The notes: generated from the letters alone by a model not told the origin. DNA of 23,270 nt from an uncultured Bacilli bacterium (GCA_910586425.1 CAJUHL010000021.1:1-23270), one strand, 5' to 3'; shown: positions 8,553 through 18,372, counted from the first letter of the stretch. Made by a program: numbers and translations.

Positions 8553-9668
8553 CTATCCCCGACATTTCAAAATAATTTCACAAATTTTATCTACATCTTC
8601 TATTGCCAAATCGGCATATAACGGCAGTGTCAATACACGTTTGCTGATATGTAATGCCGTTGGAGTTAAATTGGGATTATATTTTCCATGAAAACAGTCA
8701 AAAGAATTTGTCAATGGATAAAAATATTTTCTTGCACCAATATTTTTTGCTGTCAAAGCCTCAAATACCTCATTACGACTTGCCCCAAATACTTTTTCCA
8801 TAAAAATAACCGGATAATATGCATAATTGGGGGTTACATCTGCCTGAACAGGATTTAACTGCAAACCATCAATTCCTGCAAGATGTAAATGATATCTCTC
8901 AACAACCTTCTTTCTTTTTGCTATTTCTTCATCTATATGACGCAAATTACAAAGCCCCATAGCTGCACAAAATTCATTTAATTTCGCATTGGCTCCAACC
9001 CCGTCTATGATTTCAGGTCCACGAATACCGAAGTTTTTCAATCTATACAGTTCAATGCCAAAATCTTTATCTTTAAAGCATGCTGCTCCTCCTTCAATAC
9101 AGTGAAATACTTTTGTAGCATGAAAGCTAAAACATGAAACGTCTCCAAAAGAACCAATTCCCTGACCTTTATAAGAAACATGAAACGCATGGGCGGCATC
9201 ATAGATAACCTTCAATCCATATTTCTTTGCAATCCTTTCAATTTCTTCTATATTACAGATATTTCCATATACATGAACCGGCATAATGGCAGATGTATTA
9301 TCTGTAATCAATTCTTCAATTTTACTTGTATCTATTGTATAATTATCTGCATTAATATCACAAAACACCGGTTCAAGACCATTTCTTACAATAGCATGTG
9401 TTGTAGAAGCAAAGGTAAAAGGTGTAGTAATCACTTCACTGTTTTTTGGCAGATTCATTGCCTGCAGACAAAGTTCCAATGCCATATGGCCATTTGTAAA
9501 TAGTTCCACCTGCTCTACCCCAAGAAAATCCGCAAGTTCTTTTTGCAGTCTTCTGTGCTTGCTTCCCATATTGGTCAGCCAGTGTGTTTCCCAGATATCT
9601 TTAATTTCTTCTATGTACTCCTGAAGTTCTGGCATAGATGAACGAGTTACAAGGATTTTATCTGTCAT
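8553..9668 (-). CDS. DegT/DnrJ/EryC1-type sugar aminotransferase
   Basis: A 371-residue PLP-dependent transaminase of the DegT/DnrJ/EryC1/StrS family, which converts a nucleotide-linked keto sugar to an amino sugar. The PLP lysine is K186 in FSFHATKVFHCIEGG, and the cofactor aspartate is D157 in VIYDAAHAFH. TTPFTFASTTHAIVRNGLEP (81-100) is also typical. It resembles VioA-like enzymes that make dTDP-4-amino-4,6-dideoxyglucose, but regiochemistry cannot be fixed by eye. The ribosome binding site AAAGGAG is strong. No rmlA/rmlB-like gene is present, so the keto-sugar precursor must be made elsewhere. The neighbouring GNAT is the obvious candidate to acylate the new amino group. Confidence 0.88.
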   Translation of the reverse strand: MTDKILVTRSSMPELQEYIEEIKDIWETHWLTNMGSKHRRLQKELADFLGVEQVELFTNGHMALELCLQAMNLPKNSEVITTPFTFASTTHAIVRNGLEPVFCDINADNYTIDTSKIEELITDNTSAIMPVHVYGNICNIEEIERIAKKYGLKVIYDAAHAFHVSYKGQGIGSFGDVSCFSFHATKVFHCIEGGAACFKDKDFGIELYRLKNFGIRGPEIIDGVGANAKLNEFCAAMGLCNLRHIDEEIAKRKKVVERYHLHLAGIDGLQLNPVQADVTPNYAYYPVIFMEKVFGASRNEVFEALTAKNIGARKYFYPLTNSFDCFHGKYNPNLTPTALHISKRVLTLPLYADLAIEDVDKICEIILKCRG

Positions 9669-9763
9669 TATAATCTCCTTTCAATAATAATTTTATATTC
9701 AAAGTTATTTTATTATTTAAAAATTTCTGTATCTCATAAATATTTACTTTAAGCGTTTTTATT

Positions 9764-10213
9764 TTACTCTTCAGGCTCTTTCTCAATATTTAATTTCATA
9801 AAAAATGAATCAGAATTTTTCTGTTCTAAAAATGTAAACCCCTGTTTTTTATAAAACTTGACTGCTATTTCATTTCGTTTAAGAACTTCAAGCTTTATCC
9901 ATTTCATTCCTGCTTTTTCAGATATTTTTTTTACTTCTGAAATTAATTGCCTTCCATATCCTTTCTGTCCATATTCAGGCTTCACAGCAATTAAGGATAG
10001 ATACGCCATTCCATTTATATAGTCATTACAATAAAAAGCGGCAAATCCAACTGCCTCTCTATTTTCATATAAAACAATGCATATTCCATTTTCATACAAT
10101 TTTTTTGCCAGTAAATCTTTTTCAATCTTTCCGGTTCTAAGCGTTTCCAAATATGGAGTAAATAAATCAAGTATTTTATGAATAACAATTTTATTGTTTA
10201 TTTTAATAATCAT
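9764..10213 (-). CDS. GNAT-family N-acetyltransferase
   Basis: A 149-residue single-domain GNAT enzyme. The acyl-CoA binding motif A is clear: LIAVKPEYGQKGYGRQL at about 75-91. The C-terminal AVKFYKKQGF is the usual motif B. I prefer ATG 10213; GTG 10225 is possible but has no better ribosome binding site. The gene overlaps the end of the CapK-like gene by 11 bases and precedes the aminotransferase by 95, so the three are probably translated from one message. The likely role is acyl transfer from CoA to the amino sugar made by the aminotransferase (inference from context). An unrelated small-molecule acetyltransferase cannot be excluded. Confidence 0.8.
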   Translation of the reverse strand: MIIKINNKIVIHKILDLFTPYLETLRTGKIEKDLLAKKLYENGICIVLYENREAVGFAAFYCNDYINGMAYLSLIAVKPEYGQKGYGRQLISEVKKISEKAGMKWIKLEVLKRNEIAVKFYKKQGFTFLEQKNSDSFFMKLNIEKEPEE

Positions 10214-11522
10214 GTTTCCACTCACAAATTACCGGTTTTCTCTTTCCCGATGCCAAAACCGGAATATCATTTACATATTCAACTGTAATCTTTGCATCAT
10301 TACCCAATACTGTTTTAATTTCATAAATAGTGTTGTCCACATTGCTATTTTGAGTAATATTCAGCCTGATAACATACTCTTTTTCTCCTTTTTGAACAAA
10401 CTGCCACTGAATAATTCCGGGCAAATTCTTTAAAATTCTGGCAAAATTCATTGGATGAACCGGATGACCAGTTGTATTATATATTAAATCCAGTCGACGT
10501 CCATATAATTCACTGATATAATCCCATCCTTTACTAATTTCATTTCCCTTCTGATAGATAGCTGTGTCTCCTGTATCATAACGAATAAGAGGAAATGCAT
10601 AATTAAACAAATCTGTAATTACAATTCGTGCCAATTCTCCAGGTTCTGCTGCCTTGTCCGAATCAAGTTTTAAAAACTCAAAAACATAGCCAGAATGATT
10701 CAAATAATAGTGATTATCTTCAATTTTTTGCTGTGCAAGCATACCGGCTTCTTCATTTGCATACGCTTCAACAATTGGAATACCGGCTATTTTTTTCATT
10801 CTTGCTCTGGTAGATTCATTTAAAGCTTCAGAGGACGATATGCATACCTTCACAGTCTTAATATCATCAGGATTTCCCTTTCCAGATTCCAGATAATCCA
10901 CTAAAGCATCATACCAGCTTGCATATGCTCTGAGAGCTACTACTTTATGTTTTTTCACAGTTTTTATCAACATGGCAATTGTATCATCATCCATTCTGCT
11001 AATATTAATAGGTATAATATTTTCTTTAAATGACTGCCATTTAGATTTACTCTGCCACTTTGTCCAAATTCGGCACTGTCCCAGCATTTCATGAGATTTG
11101 AACCCAACCAGCTCATTAAAATATTTGAGTTCAGCAATACGACGCTGCCTTTTTCTGGTATCCTGTGGAATTGCAAATGGTGTTCCCGTACTGCCGCTTG
11201 TCTTCTGAATATGAATTTTATCGCCAGTCTGTTCTGGAATTTTTTCTATTGGTATACATATAGATTCATAGTTTTTATTTAATATAGTCTTGTTTACTAC
11301 AGGAAACACAGATAAACAATCACTTTTATACATAGAATAAAATGGTGAATTTTCTACCGCATGGCATAATATATCTTTTAAATGCTGTTGTTGTAATATA
11401 TATCCTGTTGAATAATCAGATAATACATCCGTCAAATCTTCATAAAAACGTCTTATTTTCTTCCCATGAATATAATCTATTGCCCAATATAAATTTCTCT
11501 TTATCCATCCGTTCACACTCAT
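10203..11522 (-). CDS. CapK/PaaK-like AMP-forming carboxylate ligase
   Basis: A 439-residue member of the ANL adenylating superfamily, closest in appearance to phenylacetate-CoA ligase (PaaK) and the CapK proteins of capsule loci. The nucleotide loop is KTSGSTGTPF (107-116) and the adenylate motif is RYDTGD near 330, both intact. Such enzymes activate a carboxylic acid with ATP and pass it to CoA. The start at 11522 is favoured by AAAGGAG eight bases upstream and by a 4-base ATGA overlap with the ATP-grasp gene. An in-frame ATG at 11555 would lie inside that gene. No carrier protein is nearby, so CoA is the likely acceptor. I infer that it supplies an acyl-CoA to the adjacent GNAT; the acid is unknown. 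Confidence 0.8.
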   Translation of the reverse strand: MSVNGWIKRNLYWAIDYIHGKKIRRFYEDLTDVLSDYSTGYILQQQHLKDILCHAVENSPFYSMYKSDCLSVFPVVNKTILNKNYESICIPIEKIPEQTGDKIHIQKTSGSTGTPFAIPQDTRKRQRRIAELKYFNELVGFKSHEMLGQCRIWTKWQSKSKWQSFKENIIPINISRMDDDTIAMLIKTVKKHKVVALRAYASWYDALVDYLESGKGNPDDIKTVKVCISSSEALNESTRARMKKIAGIPIVEAYANEEAGMLAQQKIEDNHYYLNHSGYVFEFLKLDSDKAAEPGELARIVITDLFNYAFPLIRYDTGDTAIYQKGNEISKGWDYISELYGRRLDLIYNTTGHPVHPMNFARILKNLPGIIQWQFVQKGEKEYVIRLNITQNSNVDNTIYEIKTVLGNDAKITVEYVNDIPVLASGKRKPVICEWKHDY

Positions 11523-12736
11523 ATTGATTTCTCCTTTAATTTGACGTGACACCACTGTTCAGAATTATCCATCATATCAAGCATTTCTTCCATACTGTCA
11601 AACTTCATAATAAGACACCCCAAGGTTGTATTTGCACCTGTAAAAGCATATACCTGCTGACCGGATTTACATATAATATGACTTTCTATAATATGTTTAT
11701 CTGCTACTTCGTGATTAATTTGAATCTCATCCAAAATACCATCTTCCAAACTGTGTATAGCAAAATAGGACCAATAACCTCTATCAGAATTTTCTTTAAA
11801 GATTTCTATTGGTTCGCCCATTGCAATTTTGACAGAACATTCTACAAGGTCAACTCCTGTTGCATATCGAATTACATCTGGAATATAATTCCCTCCATCA
11901 CGTGGAGCAACTTCCATCAAATAAATATTTCCATCTTTATCAATCCGCATATCAAAATTATAGGTCCCTGAATTCATATGTAAAGCAGTCAGCAATCTTT
12001 GTATTTCCATACAAATCTTTTCATGTATTTCATATGGCATATTATAGGGAAAACTTGCCGAAACAGGAACAAAAGGATTGATACATTTTGGATTAAAATG
12101 GTCATTGGCAAAATAATAAAAAACTAATTTTCCATTTATAGAAAGTCCATCTCCAGCAATTTGATATCCGTACTTTTCTACAAATTCTTCTACAATTATT
12201 CTTTTTGCTCTTGAATAAAACATTGCATTTTTTAAATTTTTTTGTATTTCATTACATTTATCTATTCTTGACACTCCTTTGCTTCCGGAAGAATCTACAG
12301 GTTTTACTATTACTGGAAATCTAAAATTTCCTGCCAACAAATCCCTTGCGGCGTCTTCAATATTTGAATATCCTTTTGCTGCCGGTGTGCAGAATCCATT
12401 TTCTGCCAGAAAACTTCGAAATTTATCTTTATTACAAAGAATATCTACAGATTCATAAGGATTTCCTGCCAGACCAAGCTGCCTTGCTATATATGCCGCA
12501 GTTGGAGCTGCAGGGTCGGAAGCATAGGCAAGAACACCATTTACACCTTCTTTTTGTGCAACCTCTAAAACTGCATTTTTATCCGTTGTACTTACTAAAT
12601 AAAATTTATCTGCTTGGCTTTTTCCGGGATTATCTGAAAGATAATCACAAAGGACTGTATAATATCCAAGTCTTTTTGCAGTTTGAATCGCTATTATCTG
12701 TTGTGCAGAGCCCCCTAATAAAAGAATTTTTCTCAA
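11519..12736 (-). CDS. ATP-grasp carboxylate-amine ligase
   Basis: A 405-residue ATP-grasp protein. It opens with a Rossmann-like segment (MRKILLLGGSAQQ), has the ATP-binding loop PVIVKPVDSSGSKGV at 141-155, and carries the metal/ATP residues in YLMEVAPRDGGN near 273-283. The family joins a carboxylate, activated as acyl phosphate, to an amine, thiol or similar nucleophile. In polysaccharide clusters such enzymes can attach amino acids by amide bonds. The start codon is TTG at 12736, with AAGGGA seven bases upstream and four bases after the flippase stop; no better ATG exists. It overlaps the CapK-like gene by ATGA, which argues for a joint pathway. The substrate is not predictable. Confidence 0.82.
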   Translation of the reverse strand: MRKILLLGGSAQQIIAIQTAKRLGYYTVLCDYLSDNPGKSQADKFYLVSTTDKNAVLEVAQKEGVNGVLAYASDPAAPTAAYIARQLGLAGNPYESVDILCNKDKFRSFLAENGFCTPAAKGYSNIEDAARDLLAGNFRFPVIVKPVDSSGSKGVSRIDKCNEIQKNLKNAMFYSRAKRIIVEEFVEKYGYQIAGDGLSINGKLVFYYFANDHFNPKCINPFVPVSASFPYNMPYEIHEKICMEIQRLLTALHMNSGTYNFDMRIDKDGNIYLMEVAPRDGGNYIPDVIRYATGVDLVECSVKIAMGEPIEIFKENSDRGYWSYFAIHSLEDGILDEIQINHEVADKHIIESHIICKSGQQVYAFTGANTTLGCLIMKFDSMEEMLDMMDNSEQWCHVKLKEKSI

Positions 12737-12740
12737 AATA

Positions 12741-14192
12741 TCATCCCTTCTTTATTATTTTCTTAAAGTTACTTTTTAATAGTTTCCACAAATACTCGAA
12801 GGATTCCAAATGTAATACAGCAGATAATGTAATATATATCAAAGCTCCTGCTATGATTTGAATGACCACAATCAAAATTATCGGCAGTGGAAACAATTCA
12901 ATAAAAGATATACAAATACCCATTACAACAGCAAGTCCTATTCCAGGCAGAATATCTTTTAACTGCTCCAAATATCCATAATTCAGCAATTTTCTGTTTG
13001 GCCATGAATTGACTATCTGCCCGAATATACTGCTGACAAGAAGGCTATATGCCATTGCCATTACCCCAAACCACATTGTTGATAAAAGCAATACCACACC
13101 AAATGCTTTTTTTATTATCTCCAGCTTTAAAAACAAATCACTTCTTCCCATTGCTTTTATCGCACTTAAATTTGCTGTATGTACAGGATAAAACATATAA
13201 GTAATACAGAATATTCTGACATATGGAACACATAAAAGCCATTTATCTGTTAACAACAGGCTTATCATTGGCTTTGCTGCAAATGCCATTCCCATCATAA
13301 GAGGCGCCATAACATAAATACTCGTCTTAATCGACCTTCTGGTCATACCTTTTATATGTTCCTTATTATCCTGCACATTTGACATTGCAGGAAGAAGAAC
13401 ACTATCTATTGAAGTATTGATATTGGCAATAATCAAATTCGGAAATTGCTTTGCTTTATTGTAATATGCCAAATCAGCGGAACTGTACATTTTTCCAATA
13501 ACAAGCTGCCGCAAATCATTATATATAGTATCAATCAAACTTGAAACTAACAGTTTCCAACCAAAAGAAAATAATTCTCTCATTCGATGAAATGAAAACT
13601 TTAAATAAGGCCTCCATTTAACTGTAATCCAAAGAATAATTGTGTCTACTGTCAAATTTATAACCTGTTGAGCTATCAAAGCCCATACTCCCATTCCATT
13701 TAAAGCCATCACAATACCAATCATGCCGGCAAGAATTGTACCACTTAAAGTAGAAAAAAAGAATTTTTTGAACATCATATGTCTGGACACATATGCCTGT
13801 TGCACATTTTTAATTCCAGAAATTAATATAGTAAGACTTAATACTCTTATGTAAGACACAGGCATATCACCATAAAAACGTGATATCGCTGGTGCTGCAG
13901 CAAACATTGAAGCATATAAAATAATACAAAATGCTATATTTGCAAAAAAAACAGTTGAAAAATCTAAATCATCAGCATCCTTTTTTTGAATTAAAGCATT
14001 TCCCAGTCCACTATCTACAAAAACTTGCAGAAGAGCAGTAAATACGGTTATCAATGCTATGATTCCATAATCTTCAGGCAGCAGAATTCTGGCAAGAACA
14101 AGTGATACAATAAATGATACAAGTTGAGCACCACTTCGTTCTAAAAACCGCCATATCAAATTAGAGAAAATTTTTCTGTTTTCATCCATCAT
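12741..14192 (-). CDS. wzx: Wzx-type lipid-linked oligosaccharide flippase
   Basis: A 483-residue polytopic membrane protein of the MOP superfamily, WzxC/polysaccharide synthase group. It should move undecaprenyl-linked repeat units across the cytoplasmic membrane. The N-terminus (NLIWRFLERSGAQLVSFIVS, then LARILLPEDYGIIALITVF) is characteristic, and about 12-14 hydrophobic segments follow. The start has AAAGG five bases before a double ATG; either codon could be used. It lies between a GT2 gene (43 bases upstream) and the ATP-grasp gene (4 bases downstream). Together with the Wzy-like gene it identifies a Wzx/Wzy-dependent pathway. Confidence 0.88.
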   Translation of the reverse strand: MMDENRKIFSNLIWRFLERSGAQLVSFIVSLVLARILLPEDYGIIALITVFTALLQVFVDSGLGNALIQKKDADDLDFSTVFFANIAFCIILYASMFAAAPAISRFYGDMPVSYIRVLSLTILISGIKNVQQAYVSRHMMFKKFFFSTLSGTILAGMIGIVMALNGMGVWALIAQQVINLTVDTIILWITVKWRPYLKFSFHRMRELFSFGWKLLVSSLIDTIYNDLRQLVIGKMYSSADLAYYNKAKQFPNLIIANINTSIDSVLLPAMSNVQDNKEHIKGMTRRSIKTSIYVMAPLMMGMAFAAKPMISLLLTDKWLLCVPYVRIFCITYMFYPVHTANLSAIKAMGRSDLFLKLEIIKKAFGVVLLLSTMWFGVMAMAYSLLVSSIFGQIVNSWPNRKLLNYGYLEQLKDILPGIGLAVVMGICISFIELFPLPIILIVVIQIIAGALIYITLSAVLHLESFEYLWKLLKSNFKKIIKKG

Positions 14193-14235
14193 AAATACCT
14201 TTTATCCAGTTTGTTTCACCTGTCTACCAAGTTTT

Positions 14236-15222
14236 TTATACAAAATATTTTTCATGCTGAACAGGTAATTTCAATTTAAAATATGCGATTGTAACAAAAA
14301 ATCTTTTTATTATATAAACGCAAATTTTTTTCCACTCAGCCTCCTTGTAAAGCTTTCTGACAGAATTTCCCAATTTATATTTTTTTCTTTTACCAACACT
14401 ATATTTTATCAGGGAATAATAATATAACTTTGCTGCTGCTTGTATGGCATCGGCATTATTTAAACTTTTTGCATAGCAGAATATACTGCCATAAAATAAA
14501 AACTGTTCATAATAATATTTATCCCAGTTCTGCATTGTGGCGGAAAAGCTGTTTCCACCCTGTGTAACATGGCGATATGCACTCATCTTTTGATGTATAC
14601 ATTTTACTTTTCCATGACAAAGAAGAAGAAATGCTTTTTTTCTGTCCCCTGGAAAACTGTGATATTTCTGAAAATTATCTGTAAACTCTCTGTTAATGTC
14701 AAAATATGACCTGCGATACAATATCGTTGCTGTTTGTCCCGGCATACAGCCGGTGATAAATCTTTCAAATGAATATCTGTCCTCTTTACAGGAAGGATAT
14801 GTTTCCTCCAAAATAGCTCCCTTAGCGTCTACTACTAGACACTCATGAGCAATCGCAATATAATCATCATGTGTTTCTAAAAAATCAACCTGCATTTGAA
14901 GTTTATTTTCGCTTATCCAAAAATCATCACCCTCACAGCAAATCCAGTATTTTCCAACTGCCCTTTTATGCAAGTCGGAAACATTTCCCTTCTTTCCTAT
15001 TCCAAGATTCTTTTCTCTATAAAATATCTTAAAAGAATCAGGCAATTCCTGCTCCATATGCTTTAAAATTTTTCGTGATGAATCAGTGGAACAATCTTCC
15101 CCTATCAAAACTTCATATCTAAAATTCACCTTCTGTTTTAAAATCCCGCCTAGGCATTGTTTAATGTATCTTTCATGGTTATATACAGGAACAAAAATTG
15201 AAACCAAGATATCGTTTGACAT
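14236..15222 (-). CDS. Glycosyltransferase family 2
   Basis: A 328-residue GT2 (GT-A fold) transferase. VSIFVPVYNHERYIKQCL begins the nucleotide-binding domain at residues 7-24, and GEDCSTDSS is the usual loop after the second strand. CCEGDDFW near 94-101 contains the acidic metal-binding motif. The C-terminal ~80 residues are basic and partly hydrophobic, compatible with membrane contact. The start follows the polymerase stop by two bases (ATG TAA TAATG context) with only a weak GTAGGT site, so coupling to the upstream gene is likely. It probably adds one sugar to the growing repeat unit; the donor is unknown. Confidence 0.87.
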   Translation of the reverse strand: MSNDILVSIFVPVYNHERYIKQCLGGILKQKVNFRYEVLIGEDCSTDSSRKILKHMEQELPDSFKIFYREKNLGIGKKGNVSDLHKRAVGKYWICCEGDDFWISENKLQMQVDFLETHDDYIAIAHECLVVDAKGAILEETYPSCKEDRYSFERFITGCMPGQTATILYRRSYFDINREFTDNFQKYHSFPGDRKKAFLLLCHGKVKCIHQKMSAYRHVTQGGNSFSATMQNWDKYYYEQFLFYGSIFCYAKSLNNADAIQAAAKLYYYSLIKYSVGKRKKYKLGNSVRKLYKEAEWKKICVYIIKRFFVTIAYFKLKLPVQHEKYFV

Positions 15223-15224
15223 TA

Positions 15225-16553
15225 TTACATACCTACTTTCTGCTTCAAAAAACTTTCTTTTTTATTATCTGAAACCACATCAGATGTTAAATCTGTATCA
15301 ATTTCAAAAAAGTTTATATCCAGTTTTAATGTAAAATAAAAAATCAATTCCATAAACAATGTATAATCCCATTGTACATTATAACCAAACCCCTCAATTA
15401 AAATAGCCGACATGACAATAAAATATCGTCGGTCTTTTTTCCAGCCCTTGAACATAATATAAAACAAAAATCCATAATATAATAAAAATCCGATAATTCC
15501 TCTATTTACAAGAATATTAACAATATCACACTCAATCGACCAATTGCCCAAACTGGTATAACGATTATAAAACAGTGAAATATAATAGCCTGAACATCCT
15601 TCACCGCATCCAAATAAAATCTGAAATAATGAACTGCTTTTCAAAATAGAAAAATAATCAGAAAAGTACTGAAAATGAGCCAAAGTACTCTCATCTGTCT
15701 CATCTCCAAACAATCTTTGCCACAAATATTGAATCCTGTCACCAAGTGTATTTTTCATCTCAAATTGATGAAATAAATATATAAAAATTATAAATAATAA
15801 AACTGCTATTATAATTGTTTTGAACTTTATCCTTATTGGTTTGTTTTTATGTCTGTCCATCAACCAAAATACAAACATCAGTATGACCGCAAAAAACACT
15901 CCGACCGTAGAAGTAGAATTTCCACAAATTACAGAATCTACAATAATCAATAACCTGACTGGAAGACTTTTGAATAAAAACAGTGAAATCACAAATAATG
16001 GTGCCAGTACGGCTGAGTGATAAGTGATACCCGATGGAAAATAAACCCAGCTTCTTATAAAAGTTGCTTTTTCAATGATATGAAGAGTTTCTACAAAAAT
16101 CAGATTATTTATATCTACCCCAACAATATGATACATAATATATTGAAATGGTATCCAGACCATATGCAAAAGACACATTGCTTTAAATGCCTTTACAATT
16201 ACTGTTAAAAATCCCGAATTTTTTTTTATTAAAATATAACAATAAGATGCCACAAAATACATTGGCACCATAAACAATGCCATTACAACGGCTGCTTTTT
16301 TATATGAATCTGCCATATTACTTATCAGACCGGAAAATGCACTTAAAATTAATTCTAAAAAAATAAGATTTATAATAGGATATGGAAGCAACACAACTTT
16401 TTTAGTTGATAAAGCCATAACTATACAAAAAATAATTTGTAAATAAAGAAACCAGCTTCTGCCATTATATTGAAATATTACCAGTGACGAAAAAAATACC
16501 ATTATATATATAAGTATACTATGTTTTAATTTAAAAACATTATTATTTTGCAT
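15225..16553 (-). CDS. wzy: Wzy-type polysaccharide polymerase (O-antigen ligase-like)
   Basis: A 442-residue membrane protein with about ten to twelve hydrophobic segments. It has a large loop in the second half (roughly residues 275-345, containing RIQYLWQRLFGDETDESTL and the segment ILFGCGEGCSGYY). This topology, a large extracytoplasmic loop between late membrane segments, is that of Wzy polymerases and O-antigen ligases, whose sequences diverge widely. The assignment rests on topology and on its place among glycosyltransferases beside Wzx. It should join repeat units outside the membrane. AGGTGA lies seven bases before the ATG. Confidence 0.75.
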   Translation of the reverse strand: MQNNNVFKLKHSILIYIMVFFSSLVIFQYNGRSWFLYLQIIFCIVMALSTKKVVLLPYPIINLIFLELILSAFSGLISNMADSYKKAAVVMALFMVPMYFVASYCYILIKKNSGFLTVIVKAFKAMCLLHMVWIPFQYIMYHIVGVDINNLIFVETLHIIEKATFIRSWVYFPSGITYHSAVLAPLFVISLFLFKSLPVRLLIIVDSVICGNSTSTVGVFFAVILMFVFWLMDRHKNKPIRIKFKTIIIAVLLFIIFIYLFHQFEMKNTLGDRIQYLWQRLFGDETDESTLAHFQYFSDYFSILKSSSLFQILFGCGEGCSGYYISLFYNRYTSLGNWSIECDIVNILVNRGIIGFLLYYGFLFYIMFKGWKKDRRYFIVMSAILIEGFGYNVQWDYTLFMELIFYFTLKLDINFFEIDTDLTSDVVSDNKKESFLKQKVGM

Positions 16554-16581
16554 TTTTATCTCACCTCACATTCTTGGCACA

Positions 16582-17442
16582 TTACATGCTTTTTATTTTA
16601 TATATCAAATTATGATATATAGTTTTTTTATAAGTCCATATATCCTTAATCTGCAATTTTTTGCTATCTTGTAGAAATTTAAAATTTATGGAATCTCTTA
16701 AAGAAATGAATTCATTATCTTTTAGCTGATTTTTTAAAAATTCACACATTTCCATTGCTGATATATACATTTTTTCTAAATCCAAAGATAAATTCTGTCC
16801 ATCCGAATTATTATGTATATAAACCATTTTTTCATTATACTGAAACCTGCATCCATCTTGAAATAATAAAATCCAAAGAAACCAGTCATCTGCGCCATTG
16901 TGTTTTAGAGGTGAATCAATCCATAATTTTGGAATGGAAGTTTTTCGCATTAAACACTCTCCAGGAGAAGGAATTAAATTTCTAATTTCAATAAACTGTT
17001 TTTTCTGAATCAGATATTTCATTATGTTTCTATTTTTATATATTGGTTTTTTTTTATTTCCATATTGATACAGACCATTTCCAACAATAACATCCGCCTG
17101 ATTTGTCAACATAAGCTGTTTTTCAAATCCTTCAACAAGTAACTCATCATCCTGGTCGAGAAAGATAATCCAATCTCCTTTTGCATGCTTCAAACCATTT
17201 ATTCTGGTTTTTTGGATTCCCATATTGCTCTCATTTTTATAAATTCTAACATCTACATGGTTTATATTTGAAGGTACTATGATTTCTACATCGCAACTAT
17301 CGTTTACCAGAATAACTTCAAATTTTACTTTTTCAGCTATTGTATCTGCAACCTTATTAATGCTGGCAAATAACCGATTCATATATTGATTTCCTTTATA
17401 AAAAGGAACAATAATTGAAATTTGTGTTTTTTGACTTTCCAT
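16582..17442 (-). CDS. Glycosyltransferase family 2
   Basis: A 286-residue GT2 transferase. ISIIVPFYKGNQYMNRLF opens the domain, EVILVNDSCD follows, and WIIFLDQDDELL (near 91-102) holds the DxD-type metal site. NGADDWFLWILLFQDG near 183-198 matches the acceptor/catalytic region of the family. The start is supported by GGAGA about ten bases upstream. It lies 34 bases from the GT14-like gene before it and 28 from the polymerase after it. A run of nine A occurs in the KKKP-encoding stretch, which is ordinary for this base composition. Donor and linkage are unknown. Confidence 0.87.
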   Translation of the reverse strand: MESQKTQISIIVPFYKGNQYMNRLFASINKVADTIAEKVKFEVILVNDSCDVEIIVPSNINHVDVRIYKNESNMGIQKTRINGLKHAKGDWIIFLDQDDELLVEGFEKQLMLTNQADVIVGNGLYQYGNKKKPIYKNRNIMKYLIQKKQFIEIRNLIPSPGECLMRKTSIPKLWIDSPLKHNGADDWFLWILLFQDGCRFQYNEKMVYIHNNSDGQNLSLDLEKMYISAMEMCEFLKNQLKDNEFISLRDSINFKFLQDSKKLQIKDIWTYKKTIYHNLIYKIKSM

Positions 17443-17475
17443 ATTAACTTGTTCTCCATGATATATTCATTTTAT

Positions 17476-18372
17476 TTAACTACTTTTTATATCATTTTCC
17501 AGTTTATTTACAATTTCAGGATATTTGTTATAATCAAATTTTCTTGCAAACATACATCCACTGGATTTCAATATTTCATTATCCTCTATTTTCCAAATAT
17601 ATGGGAATCCTCTTGTCCAATCAATTGCTCTTAAAACGTCCAGATATAATGTTTGAATATATTTATGAGAAGTTTCACTTTTATAAACTTGTTTTTTCCC
17701 TTTCTTCACTAATAATGAGTTAAAAAATAATATTTGCAAAAAAAGTTCATCCGCACATCTTGTAAACTTAAAACGCTTCTTTATTTCAGACTTTTTTGCC
17801 ACAATATATCTGGCCAATTCATCATCAATATCAAAGTAGGCTGAACCGATTTTTACTACTTCAATATCTATATTGCGTTGTATATGAAAAGCTTTTTGTA
17901 TCTTTAATGTTGTTTTTCTCAAAATTTTTCCAATAAATTTTTCACCAAATAAATCCTGAAAAAAATAATAATATTTAATTCGTTCAAGCTCTTTCTCTGT
18001 ACACTCCTCATTGCTGATAAACTCATATCCACAATGATTATCAAAAAAGCTTTGAATTTCTTTAATATTTTTTAATGGAAAATCAACACCTGTAATCAGA
18101 TGATAAAATTCATAATGACCCGTACTAACTGCTTTTTCAAGAAGAAGCAATTCAGCAGCTATCTGACTGTATCCTCCCCACGTTACTTTTATACGTTCTG
18201 TCATAAAATATTGTGATTTCACAAGCGAAGATGATAAAATAGACATGTCAAATGCAGCTTTTTTATCTACATGCAAAAATATATCAGCATCTTCATTATC
18301 AAGAGATTTTAACAATTTTTTCAATAAATCAAACTGATTATGTGCCATAATCATCCATGCATGTTTACACAT
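17476..18372 (-). CDS. GT14-like (core-2/I-branching) glycosyltransferase
   Basis: A 298-residue protein with the hallmarks of the core-2/I-branching beta-1,6-N-acetylglucosaminyltransferase family (GT14). These are AWMIMAHNQFDLLKKLL at 5-21, IFLHVDKK at 31-38, VTWGGYSQIAAELLLLEKA at 63-81, FYHLITGVDFPLK near 89-101 and TRCADELFLQ near 205-214. The segment RAIDWTRGFPYIWKIED is also typical. Bacterial members are found in capsule and exopolysaccharide loci; the N-acetylglucosaminyl specificity of animal enzymes should not be assumed. AAGGAG lies about 11 bases before the ATG. There is no signal peptide; it is probably cytoplasmic. It may add a branch sugar to the repeat unit. Confidence 0.83.
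   Translation of the reverse strand: MCKHAWMIMAHNQFDLLKKLLKSLDNEDADIFLHVDKKAAFDMSILSSSLVKSQYFMTERIKVTWGGYSQIAAELLLLEKAVSTGHYEFYHLITGVDFPLKNIKEIQSFFDNHCGYEFISNEECTEKELERIKYYYFFQDLFGEKFIGKILRKTTLKIQKAFHIQRNIDIEVVKIGSAYFDIDDELARYIVAKKSEIKKRFKFTRCADELFLQILFFNSLLVKKGKKQVYKSETSHKYIQTLYLDVLRAIDWTRGFPYIWKIEDNEILKSSGCMFARKFDYNKYPEIVNKLENDIKSS

Noticed and set aside
9669..9763. Possible internal promoter between the GNAT and aminotransferase genes
   Set aside because: AT-rich, but no -35/-10 pair with acceptable spacing was found.
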